A DNA stretch of 16,359 bases from Candidatus Colwellbacteria bacterium RIFCSPLOWO2_01_FULL_48_10 (GCA_001817755.1 MHIY01000028.1:3598-19956); one strand, 5' to 3'; counted from the first letter of the stretch, positions 1-5,423 are shown. A program made the numbers and translations. Notes: a model not told the origin generated them from the letters alone.

Positions 1-1
1 G

Positions 2-898
2 CTCGCTTTCATACTCGACCATGCAGGATTAAATCCCAACGCGCTCATCGGCGGAGAGGTTCTTAACTGGAATTCGAACGCGATCGTGTCCGCACCATCC
101 GTAGCTTCAGCGAAGGAGGGGCAAAAGAACATCTTTGTGCTCGAGGCTGACGAATATAAAGATGCCTTCCTGAACTACCGCCCCGACATCGCGGTCGTTC
201 TGAACACCGACTGGGACCACCCCGACTATTTTAAAAGTCACGCAGATTATAAAAAATCTTTCAAAAAGTTCACGCAAAGCGTGAAGCCGGGCGGCAAGGT
301 CTTTACTGCCAAAGACTTCGCCAAGACACCCGGGAAAATAGAAACACCCCTCATCGGCGAACATAACCAGTTTAATCTTCGGGCGGCCTGGATTGTCGCG
401 CGCTACCTAGGCGTTCCGGAAAGAACGATTCGCGACGCTCTGAAAAAATTCAAAGGCACGCGGCGAAGGCTGGAAACCGTGGGCCGGCTAGGCACAAGCA
501 TCCTCATTGATGACTATGCTCACAACCCGCAAAAAGTTGCCGCCTCGCTCCAGGCCCTGAAAAAGCACTATCCCAAGAAAAAGATCATTGTCGTCTTCCA
601 ACCGCATACCTATTCCCGCACCGAAGCCTTCCTCGGTGACTTCGCGAAAGTGCTTCTCTTGGCCGACGAAACGCACCTCCTCGACATCTATGCCTCCGCC
701 CGCGAGGTAAAGGGCACAGTGACAAGCGACGATATCGTCCTCGAGGTACAGCGCCTCGGCAAGAATGCCGTAAACCTCAGGACCGTTGAGAACGCGGCTG
801 AATTTTTCAAAAAGAACCCGCCGAAGAACGCCGTCCTCGCCGCGATGGGCGCCGGCAACGTTGGCGACCTCGCGCATATCCTCGCTCGGGAAAAATAA
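2..898 (+). CDS. murC: UDP-N-acetylmuramate--L-alanine ligase (MurC), 5'-truncated by window edge
   Basis: This is the C-terminal part (299 codons) of a Mur ligase that joins L-alanine to UDP-N-acetylmuramate using ATP, the first peptide step of cytosolic peptidoglycan precursor synthesis. The frame is open from base 2, so the GTG at 86 is internal and the true start lies outside the window. Visible MurC marks are 'EADEYKDAFL' (central domain, Glu-rich metal/substrate loop), 'TDWDHPDYF', 'GEHNQFNLRAA', 'GTRRRLE', 'DDYAHNPQKV' and 'FQPHTYSRT'. The last two belong to the C-terminal domain and separate MurC from MurD, MurE and MurF. The P-loop (GTxGKTT) is not in view. The 3' end is convergent with the Nudix gene, and its TAA lies in the A-rich tract that serves as that gene's terminator U-tract. 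MurC is much likelier than Mpl given these motifs. Confidence 0.93.
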   Translation, partial: LAFILDHAGLNPNALIGGEVLNWNSNAIVSAPSVASAKEGQKNIFVLEADEYKDAFLNYRPDIAVVLNTDWDHPDYFKSHADYKKSFKKFTQSVKPGGKVFTAKDFAKTPGKIETPLIGEHNQFNLRAAWIVARYLGVPERTIRDALKKFKGTRRRLETVGRLGTSILIDDYAHNPQKVAASLQALKKHYPKKKIIVVFQPHTYSRTEAFLGDFAKVLLLADETHLLDIYASAREVKGTVTSDDIVLEVQRLGKNAVNLRTVENAAEFFKKNPPKNAVLAAMGAGNVGDLAHILAREK

Positions 899-919
899 AG
901 CAGTCCTCGATGGGACTGC
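890..919 (-). terminator. Intrinsic terminator of the Nudix gene, overlapping the murC stop
   Basis: GCAGTCC (900-906) pairs with GGACTGC (913-919) around a 6-nt loop. Read on the minus strand, the hairpin is followed by a U-rich run (899-890), as expected of a rho-independent terminator for the gene ending at 951. The U-tract is the complement of the A-rich 3' end of murC, including its TAA, so the two convergent genes share these bases. Confidence 0.7.
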
Positions 920-950
920 AAATTGGAAAAAGGTGGAGAAGGTCAGAGCG

Positions 951-1541
951 CTAGCCGAAAATGAGCTGGTTGATCTCGTTGAGCGCGTCTTGAGCGGCCT
1001 CGCGGATGAGGTCATCCTTGGCTTCGGTTGCCAAGGCATGAAGCGCCATGATGTGGTGGCGCTTGCCGTAGCCGCCGACGATCTCCTTGTTGCGAGCCAT
1101 CTCCTGAAGCTTGTCGAAGTGGACCCAGCGAACGGCGCCAGAATCGATTGCTTCTGCTCCGACATGATCTGCCAGACTGTCAGGCAGGGGGTAAACGATG
1201 GTGAGATCGGGTCCAGTCTCTGCGTTGAAGAAGAGAGGAAGCCCTGGAACAGCAAGCCTCTCATCCTCTTCAACAATGACTCCGGCTTCCTCGTTGAGCT
1301 CGCGAAGAGCCTCACGGAAAACGTAGTAGTAGTCGGTCTTCTGGTCGCCGATCGGCTCGGCCGCTCCGCCGGGCAATTCCCACTGCCCGGTGTAGTCTCT
1401 GCCGGTGATCGAAGCCCTCTCGCCCTTCGTACGCTGTCGAAGGAGAATCGCATCCCCACCGACGAGACCGATGAAAGCTCCGATGTTCGGTTGGAGCTTG
1501 GGCCGCTTGTCGAGCTGTCCTGCCGGTACTTGTTCAGCCAA
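951..1541 (-). CDS. Nudix hydrolase family protein
   Basis: A 196-aa Nudix-fold protein, a family that hydrolyses nucleoside diphosphates linked to another moiety; the substrate cannot be told from sequence. The Nudix box is recognisable as 'LPGGAAEP' followed by 'RELNEEAGV', with the catalytic REUxEExGU half intact. The spacing between the G-x5-E half and the RE is about 13 residues instead of the usual 7, so the box carries an insertion of about 6 residues. 'TGQWELPGG' before the box and 'FFNAETGPDLTIVYPL' after it fit the fold. The start codon is TTG, supported by a GAGGTG Shine-Dalgarno about 7 nt upstream. It is convergent with murC and lies downstream of murD after a 139-nt gap with a possible promoter of its own. 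Cytosolic, with no signal or membrane segment. Confidence 0.85.
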   Translation of the reverse strand: MAEQVPAGQLDKRPKLQPNIGAFIGLVGGDAILLRQRTKGERASITGRDYTGQWELPGGAAEPIGDQKTDYYYVFREALRELNEEAGVIVEEDERLAVPGLPLFFNAETGPDLTIVYPLPDSLADHVGAEAIDSGAVRWVHFDKLQEMARNKEIVGGYGKRHHIMALHALATEAKDDLIREAAQDALNEINQLIFG

Positions 1542-1592
1542 GTTTCTTCACCTCAAAGGTATGTCAAAGGACCTTCCGTCCAATGCCATGGT

Positions 1593-1621
1593 AAATTAAC
1601 ACAGGGCCTGATCTGTGTCCA
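1593..1621 (-). promoter_or_regulatory. Possible promoter of the Nudix gene
   Basis: On the minus strand TGGACA (1621-1616) and TAATTT (1598-1593) are separated by 17 nt. The -35 matches consensus at 5 of 6, while the -10 is poor. It would give a leader of roughly 45 nt carrying the GAGGTG ribosome-binding site. A small hairpin, ACACAG/CTGTGT, lies in the spacer. Tentative. Confidence 0.3.
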
Positions 1622-1680
1622 CTTGCTTCCGTATTCGATTACTAAAAAGCCAACGAGCTAGACCTGATTTGAGCGAAGAG

Positions 1681-1968
1681 CTAACGAGCTAATTCTTTCA
1701 CAAACTTCTTGAACAAGTCCCCTTTTTCCTCAAAGTTCTTCCAGATAGAATAACTCGGTGAAGCGCACGAGAGCAGTACCGCCTTCCCCGGCGAGGTATG
1801 TTCGTATGCAAATCGTACAGCTTCCCGCATTTCTTTCGTCTCCAAAATTTTCAATTTTAAATTTTCAATTTTAAATTTTCGGAGCTCTTGGTCTATTTTC
1901 TCGCCAGAATCGGGAAAGAGGACAATATTTTTTATTTCAGAACTAACGAGCTTCTGCGCTAACGAGCT
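1681..1968. repeat. Dispersed 10-mer CTAACGAGCT (three exact copies) at the murD 3' end
   Basis: Exact copies lie at 1681-1690, 1943-1952 and 1959-1968, with a one-mismatch copy (CCAACGAGCT) at 1650-1659 outside the gene. The first copy supplies the murD stop codon and its last codons. The pair at 1943-1968 encodes the serine/leucine-rich stretch around 'SLAQKLVSSE'. A related word, CTATCGAGCT, occurs inside murL. Confidence 0.75.
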
Positions 1969-2916
1969 GAAGTCATACCCTCTATCTTTGCCTCCTAAGA
2001 ATATCGTCTCGACGTTCGGGATGGCTTCCAGCGCCTGGATGGTCGACTCGGGCGTGGTCGAGATCGCATCATCGTAGAAGTCGATTCCATGAAAATTGCC
2101 CACAAACTCGAGACGGTGCGGCAATGAACGGAAATTCTTTACCGCTTTCACTATACTCTCATCCGACACATTCATCAGCTTCGCGACAGTACAGGCCGCT
2201 CTCACGTTATCAAAGTTGTGCTCGCCCTTCAGCGGAATAATGTCTTTTAAAAAAGGCAGAACCTCGACGAACGGCACTGATTTCGCAGCAGTCGTACTGG
2301 CTAATTCCAAAAGTTCCGGATAACGCGGGTTATAAACAAAATAATCCCGGCCGGTGGAATATTTTATGATATTTTTCTTGGCGGCCTTATAGGCTTCGAA
2401 ACTTCCGTGATAATCCATGTGCTCTGGGAAAAGATTGAGTATCAACGATATATGAGGCGAGTGCGTTATGTCGTCCAGCTGATAGCTCGACAATTCGACA
2501 ACATAAACGGTTTTGTCGCCGACCGGCTTACTAATCTCGTCGAGCATCGGTTTGCCGATGTTCCCGCACAACCGAGCATCGTACCCGCCCTCCTTAAGCA
2601 TCGCGTGGATAAGGGTCGTGGTCGTACTTTTACCCTTCGTTCCGGTAATGCCTATTATCGGCTTCTGCGCGTTCGCAAAGAAAATGTTGGTAGCGGTCGT
2701 ATGCGCCGCAGTTACAAGCTGTTTTGGGATGCCTGGCGACTTTATCACCAAATCGTACTCTTTCTGTTTCTCCAAGTAATCCGGTCCATCCTTCTGGTCA
2801 GCGATGCCGATCAAAGAATCAGGCGCGAATTTCTTCAAAAATTGGTGGGTCGCTTTGCCCTCGATGCCATAGCCCAATATCAAGATTTTCTTGTTTTTTA
2901 ATTGTTCGATTTTCAT
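1681..2916 (-). CDS. murD: UDP-N-acetylmuramoyl-L-alanine--glutamate ligase, MurD/MurD2-like
   Basis: A 411-aa Mur ligase adding glutamate to UDP-MurNAc-L-Ala in the cytosol. The N-terminal Rossmann domain begins 'KKILILGYGIEG'. The ATP P-loop is GTKGKSTT (92-99). The central domain shows ELSSYQLDD (from 141), 'LNLFPEHMDYH' and 'GEHNFDNVRAA'; the C-terminal domain shows 'PHRLE', 'YDDAISTTPEST' and 'GGKDRGYDF'. Where D-Glu-specific MurD has D-S-K-A-T-N, this protein has D-A-I-S-T-T, losing the lysine. That pattern, plus the adjacent murL, suggests the MurD2 type that uses L-Glu. Length is slightly below the usual 430-450. Residues about 346-358 (KFKIENLKLKI) are encoded by an AT-rich tandem repeat, and the final ELAR is encoded by another repeat. 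It lies 55 nt downstream of murL, with a large hairpin between them and no clear Shine-Dalgarno. Confidence 0.93.
   Translation of the reverse strand: MKIEQLKNKKILILGYGIEGKATHQFLKKFAPDSLIGIADQKDGPDYLEKQKEYDLVIKSPGIPKQLVTAAHTTATNIFFANAQKPIIGITGTKGKSTTTTLIHAMLKEGGYDARLCGNIGKPMLDEISKPVGDKTVYVVELSSYQLDDITHSPHISLILNLFPEHMDYHGSFEAYKAAKKNIIKYSTGRDYFVYNPRYPELLELASTTAAKSVPFVEVLPFLKDIIPLKGEHNFDNVRAACTVAKLMNVSDESIVKAVKNFRSLPHRLEFVGNFHGIDFYDDAISTTPESTIQALEAIPNVETIFLGGKDRGYDFSSLAQKLVSSEIKNIVLFPDSGEKIDQELRKFKIENLKLKILETKEMREAVRFAYEHTSPGKAVLLSCASPSYSIWKNFEEKGDLFKKFVKELAR
1845..1880. repeat. 14-bp AT-rich tandem repeat inside murD
   Basis: The unit AAATTTTCAATTTT occurs at 1845-1858 and 1859-1872, followed by a partial copy at 1873-1880. 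Read on the minus strand it encodes the lysine/isoleucine/leucine-rich segment KFKIENLKLKI in the MurD C-terminal domain. A 14-bp unit is not a multiple of three, so successive copies are read in different frames. Confidence 0.85.
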
Positions 2917-2926
2917 GTTTCTGCGT

Positions 2927-2964
2927 TATCACACTTATGTCGCCATAGCGACATAAGTGTGATA
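2927..2964. repeat. Perfect 17-bp inverted repeat between murL and murD
   Basis: Arms 2927-2943 and 2948-2964 are exact reverse complements around a 4-nt loop (CATA/TATG). The element ends 11 nt before the murD start codon and begins 8 nt after the murL stop codon. Neither strand has a U-tract after it, so it does not look like a normal intrinsic terminator. It could be a transcript-processing or attenuating structure, a protein-binding site, or a REP-like repeat. Confidence 0.8.
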
Positions 2965-2971
2965 TTTGATT

Positions 2972-4354
2972 TCAGACTAATTTCACGGTTTTTGAAAATT
3001 CCGAGGGAATCAGATCTTTGCTCTTCGCAAAAAGCTTCTTCTCCATCTGTTTCAACTTGGCCGGAGAGATAACGATCTCATCAACAAACATTCGCATAAC
3101 AAGATCCCTTGCGTATTCGCCTCCCTTGGCCGCCCGGGAAAGAGCATAGACCATCTCCTCCGGCGTACCGACACACTCAAAAGGCTTGAATTTGCGCAAG
3201 CCCAGGAGCTCACGATAGAGCGGCAAGAGGCTCTTGTCAGCAAACAGATTCTTGCCTGCCCCGCTTTGGCGGTGGCCGAATATTCCTAGAACTTCTTTTT
3301 TCGATAGGAACGCCGAGAGCATGGCAAAAACAAAGGCACATTTCGGACAGTGCCCGCACCAAAGCTCCCCTTTCTTGAGCCGGTCCTTAAAAACCTTGAA
3401 GTTAGCGTTACAGCTCGTAAAACTCTTGAAATATTTCCTGCCCAGCCGGCTGAACAGCTCAACAATCTTCACCTCATGAAACGGCCGCAACAGGGAAAAC
3501 GAGGTAACTGACTTGGTTATCCAGCACCCAGTATAATCCTGCACCATCTTTTCGGCTTCCAGGGACTTGCTCCATTGATGATTTATGGTTTTGTCCAGAT
3601 ATTTTAGATTGCCATAATCCGCGCTCTTCTCATTCGAGAAAATAACGTAGCGATAGCCGTAGAGCAGAGCAGAAAGTTCCGCAATAAAGGCGATGAGCAT
3701 CGAGATTGGGATATGGCCGTTCAAAACGCCCGGCTTTTTATTGAGCTCGATAAGTCTCGGATCGATATATCTCTTCACTATGATCGAACCTTTAGGCAGG
3801 AGCTTGTCCGCAACGTCCGCCAAGGCGCCGCTCGCCACAAAAAAGAAATCAAACTTTTTCTTCGCTCGTTTCATCAGCTCCGCCGAAACAAGAGAATCCT
3901 TCCCGCCGCCGAACAAAAGTAGCGACTTAGCTCGATAGCTCTTTAGCTCGATAGCTCTAGAGATAGAACCATTGGACCCATAGGGAAAATTGATAAGGCC
4001 ACGTGGGTCGATCTTGTTGCGGTAGAAAAACTCTCCCAACCCTTTTGCATAGACCCTATTCCAAAAAACAGCCTGCCTTTTGTTCAGCGAACCGTTTTTG
4101 ATCTCAATCTTCTTGGGACAATACGCCTTCCAATAGCTTATCCCTGATATAAGGTGAACCGCCTGAAGCGCCGGAGCCAGAACTTCAGCGGGGATATTAT
4201 CCCACTTCAAATGAGGCGGAAAAACAAGCCTTTCGGTGAAGAGGATGTCTTCGCCGTCCTTGCTCAACCGATAATTAAGCTTAACCTCCTTGGTTTCGGG
4301 GTTGACATCGTAGCTTTCAAACGCAAAAGCTGTATTCTTAGGCAGTTTTTCCAT
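2972..4354 (-). CDS. murL: UDP-N-acetyl-alpha-D-muramoyl-L-alanyl-L-glutamate epimerase (MurL)
   Basis: Predicted to convert the terminal L-Glu of UDP-MurNAc-L-Ala-L-Glu to D-Glu in an ATP-dependent reaction, which replaces glutamate racemase plus classical MurD. The 460-aa protein has a PP-loop-like ATP motif, LLLFGGGKDSLVSAELM (GGGKDS at 149-154). Further conserved-looking stretches are 'VIFSNEKSADYGN', 'SFTSCNANF' (Cys315) and the Cys cluster WCGHCPKC (Cys333, 336, 339). The family assignment is by recall of MurL-type motifs and the adjacency to murD. An open frame continues upstream to 4468, but I prefer the ATG at 4352-4354: the extra 38 residues overlap a terminator and a TATAAT box 9 nt before this ATG. 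Residues about 132-143 are encoded by a 16-bp tandem repeat directly before the PP-loop. Alternative: another PP-loop ATPase of unknown role. Confidence 0.82.
   Translation of the reverse strand: MEKLPKNTAFAFESYDVNPETKEVKLNYRLSKDGEDILFTERLVFPPHLKWDNIPAEVLAPALQAVHLISGISYWKAYCPKKIEIKNGSLNKRQAVFWNRVYAKGLGEFFYRNKIDPRGLINFPYGSNGSISRAIELKSYRAKSLLLFGGGKDSLVSAELMKRAKKKFDFFFVASGALADVADKLLPKGSIIVKRYIDPRLIELNKKPGVLNGHIPISMLIAFIAELSALLYGYRYVIFSNEKSADYGNLKYLDKTINHQWSKSLEAEKMVQDYTGCWITKSVTSFSLLRPFHEVKIVELFSRLGRKYFKSFTSCNANFKVFKDRLKKGELWCGHCPKCAFVFAMLSAFLSKKEVLGIFGHRQSGAGKNLFADKSLLPLYRELLGLRKFKPFECVGTPEEMVYALSRAAKGGEYARDLVMRMFVDEIVISPAKLKQMEKKLFAKSKDLIPSEFSKTVKLV
3927..3958. repeat. 16-bp perfect tandem duplication inside murL
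   Basis: TTAGCTCGATAGCTCT occurs at 3927-3942 and again, unbroken, at 3943-3958. On the coding strand the two copies are read in different frames and give RAIELK and SYRAK, just before the GGGKDS motif. The word CTATCGAGCT in it resembles the CTAACGAGCT repeats in murD. Confidence 0.9.
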
Positions 4355-4363
4355 TCGCCTTGA

Positions 4364-4369
4364 ATTATA
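4364..4369 (-). promoter_or_regulatory. -10 box of a probable murL promoter
   Basis: TATAAT lies 9 nt upstream of the ATG at 4354, so initiation would leave a leader of about 2 nt. No good -35 hexamer is seen at 16-18 nt. The box lies downstream of the terminator at 4398-4442, which fits murL starting a new transcription unit. Confidence 0.5.
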
Positions 4370-4397
4370 GCCCAATCCGCCCGAAAAGTAATTTTGA

Positions 4398-4442
4398 GAG
4401 AAAATAAAGGCCCGGAGAAAGCAGTAATGCTTTGTCCGGGCT
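4398..4442 (-). terminator. Intrinsic terminator after the small winged-helix gene
   Basis: GCCCGGA (minus strand, 4441-4435) pairs with TCCGGGC (4416-4410). The stem continues through AAAGCA/TGCTTT after one C-C mismatch, with a TTAC loop. A T-rich run follows on the minus strand (4408-4399). A second hairpin, CGTTGAA/TTCAACG at 4447-4470, spans the stop codon of the preceding gene. Confidence 0.8.
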
Positions 4443-4464
4443 AGAACGTTGAATGGGCCGGCCT

Positions 4465-4743
4465 TCAACGCGACTTCTTGTAACGGCCATGCCCCTCCCT
4501 CAACTCGCGCCGACCGTTCGCAGTGACGCGCATCTCATCCTTGTAGCCCTTGATGAAGCCGCGCTTGCGGAGAGTGCTGAGATGAGTTCCCATGTTCCTC
4601 CCGGGAACGCGGGCGAGGCTTGCGATCTCCTTCACTCCCCTTGCTCCGTTCTCGATCGCTCGCAAGACCTTCCGCCACTCGGGCATCCGAGGGCGTCCAA
4701 GCTGGCGTTTCGCGTGTCCTCTAGCTGTCTTTAGTGTTGACAT
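4465..4743 (-). CDS. Small basic winged helix-turn-helix protein, probable transcriptional regulator
   Basis: A 92-aa basic protein whose middle reads as a MarR/ArsR-like winged helix: 'VLRAIENGARGVKEIASLARV' (helices 1-2), 'GRNMGTHLSTLRKRGFI' (recognition helix and next helix), then 'DEMRVTANGRREL' as wing and final helix. There is no ligand-binding or dimerisation domain beyond this, and its target is unknown. The start is firm: GGAGGGGG lies 3 nt before the ATG. It is followed by two hairpins, the second a terminator, so it is probably monocistronic. A near-perfect 27-bp palindrome is centred 42 nt upstream of the start codon and is a natural autoregulatory operator candidate. It faces away from the tRNA-Asp gene; both promoters lie between 4744 and 4909. 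Confidence 0.8.
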   Translation of the reverse strand: MSTLKTARGHAKRQLGRPRMPEWRKVLRAIENGARGVKEIASLARVPGRNMGTHLSTLRKRGFIKGYKDEMRVTANGRRELREGHGRYKKSR

Positions 4744-4771
4744 AGTCCCCCTCCAAGATCACAGCACGTCG

Positions 4772-4798
4772 AAAACCACATAGAATCTATTTGGTTTT
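4772..4798. promoter_or_regulatory. 27-bp near-perfect palindrome, candidate operator of the winged-helix gene
   Basis: Outer arms AAAACCA (4772-4778) and TGGTTTT (4792-4798), and inner arms ATAGA (4780-4784) and TCTAT (4786-4790), are symmetric about 4785. Only the pair 4779/4791 breaks the symmetry. The site lies between the candidate promoter and the start codon of the regulator gene, where a bound repressor would block transcription. Confidence 0.55.
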
Positions 4799-4816
4799 CA
4801 ATGTGCGCGTGGAGAC

Positions 4817-4845
4817 TTTTTAATATATCTGCATTGTTTAGTCAA
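4817..4845 (-). promoter_or_regulatory. Possible promoter of the winged-helix gene
   Basis: On the minus strand TTGACT (4845-4840) is followed after 17 nt by TAAAAA (4822-4817). TATATT at 4827-4822 is an alternative -10 with poorer spacing. Initiation here would place the 27-bp palindrome just downstream of the start of transcription. Confidence 0.4.
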
Positions 4846-4865
4846 ATAGCAACGCCAGGGTGGCT

Positions 4866-4895
4866 TTGACACCTCTTCCAGTCAGTAGCTATAAT
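4866..4895 (+). promoter_or_regulatory. Promoter of tRNA-Asp
   Basis: A consensus TTGACA (4866-4871) and a consensus TATAAT (4890-4895) are separated by 18 nt. The -10 ends 14 nt before the mature tRNA 5' end. This is the strongest sigma-70-type promoter in the window. Confidence 0.85.
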
Positions 4896-4909
4896 GAAAC
4901 GTTCCAAAT

Positions 4910-4984
4910 GTGGCCGTGGTGTAGCCCGGTTAACACGCCTCCCTGTCACGGAGGAGACCGCCGGTTCAAATCCGGTCGGCCACG
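4910..4984 (+). tRNA. tRNA-Asp (anticodon GTC)
   Basis: The cloverleaf folds by eye. Acceptor GTGGCCG (4910-4916) pairs with CGGCCAC (4977-4983). The D-stem is GTGT/ACAC. The anticodon stem CCTCC/GGAGG holds the loop CTGTCAC, with anticodon GTC. The T-arm GCCGG/CCGGT has the loop TTCAAAT. Discriminator G73 (4984) fits the aspartate identity set. CCA is not encoded. It is transcribed alone from its own promoter, and a long hairpin begins at its 3' end. Confidence 0.96.
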
Positions 4985-5037
4985 CGGCGTAATAAAACAA
5001 AGAACCTCAAGTTGAGGTTCTTTGTTTTAAACGCCGC
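4984..5037 (+). terminator. Long hairpin terminator directly after tRNA-Asp
   Basis: GCGGCGT (4984-4990) pairs with ACGCCGC (5031-5037). The inner arms AAAACAAAGAACCTC (4994-5008) and GAGGTTCTTTGTTTT (5014-5028) are exact complements around a 5-nt loop. The A-rich ascending arm and T-rich descending arm make it a plausible bidirectional intrinsic terminator. Confidence 0.75.
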
Positions 5038-5040
5038 TGT

Positions 5041-5132
5041 CGCGTTTGAATCTTTGATTCATTACGCGACGCATAATCCTATTACTAAACGTTGCTGGCA
5101 CGTTAGTTTTGCGAAGCAAAATTTTACGTGCC
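5041..5132. repeat. Two further hairpins between tRNA-Asp and the GIY-YIG gene
   Basis: The first, 5041-5068, has outer arms CGCGT/ACGCG and inner arms TGAATC/GATTCA around TTT. The second, 5097-5132, has outer arms GGCACGT/ACGTGCC and inner arms TTTTGC/GCAAAA around GAA. With the terminator at 4984-5037 they form three hairpins in a row in otherwise non-coding DNA. No gene is seen in this stretch. Confidence 0.7.
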
Positions 5133-5150
5133 GCATATTCCGTCCAAATT

Positions 5151-5159
5151 TGTTAGAAT
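5151..5159 (+). promoter_or_regulatory. Possible extended -10 promoter of the GIY-YIG gene
   Basis: TG-T-TAGAAT has the TGn plus -10 form that can work without a -35, and no -35 is seen. The expected start of transcription falls 6-8 nt downstream, at about 5166, the first in-frame position compatible with a full-length GIY-YIG domain. Tentative. Confidence 0.3.
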
Positions 5160-5165
5160 TATCAA

Positions 5166-5423
5166 ATATTCCATTGCGTATATGTTCTTAGAAGTTTGAA
5201 GAATAGAAGTTTATATATTGGTTATACAGCTGATCTAAAAAAGAGATTCACTGAACACAATAATGGCTTAAGCCAAGCTACAAAACCTTTCCGGCCATAC
5301 GAATTAATATTCTATGAAGCTTTTAGAAATAAAATTGATGCTAAAAATAGAGAAGAATATTTGAAAAGTGGTTATGGTAGGAAAAGTATAAAAACAATGT
5401 TGGATAAATTTCTCTGTGAATAA
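5166..5423 (+). CDS. Small GIY-YIG nuclease-domain protein
   Basis: A free-standing GIY-YIG domain of the UPF0213/YhbQ-like kind, about 85 aa. Family members have a metal-dependent nuclease fold; the cellular role of the small ones is unclear. Visible motifs are VYVLRS (the 'GIY' strand), LYIGYT (the 'YIG' strand), 'DLKKRFTEHNNG' with the catalytic-type Arg and His, 'PYELIFYEAF' and a Glu in 'AKNREEYLKSGYG'. The first standard in-frame start is TTG at 5196, but it would cut off the GIY strand. The frame is open upstream to the TAG at 5154, and the only start-like codon at the right place is ATA at 5166. So the gene either uses a non-standard start or has lost its ATG. It is AT-rich compared with its neighbours and convergent with the histidine kinase. 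Confidence 0.75.
   Translation: MFHCVYVLRSLKNRSLYIGYTADLKKRFTEHNNGLSQATKPFRPYELIFYEAFRNKIDAKNREEYLKSGYGRKSIKTMLDKFLCE

Noticed and set aside
488..1661. Long open frames on the opposite strands of murC (488-1459, -) and of the Nudix gene (786-1661, +)
   Set aside because: They are antisense to genes with clear family motifs, and their translations are Arg/Ser-rich or featureless with no recognisable domain.
4355..4468. N-terminal extension of MurL by 38 residues
   Set aside because: It would run through the terminator hairpin at 4398-4442 and the -10 box at 4364-4369, and the added residues look non-coding.
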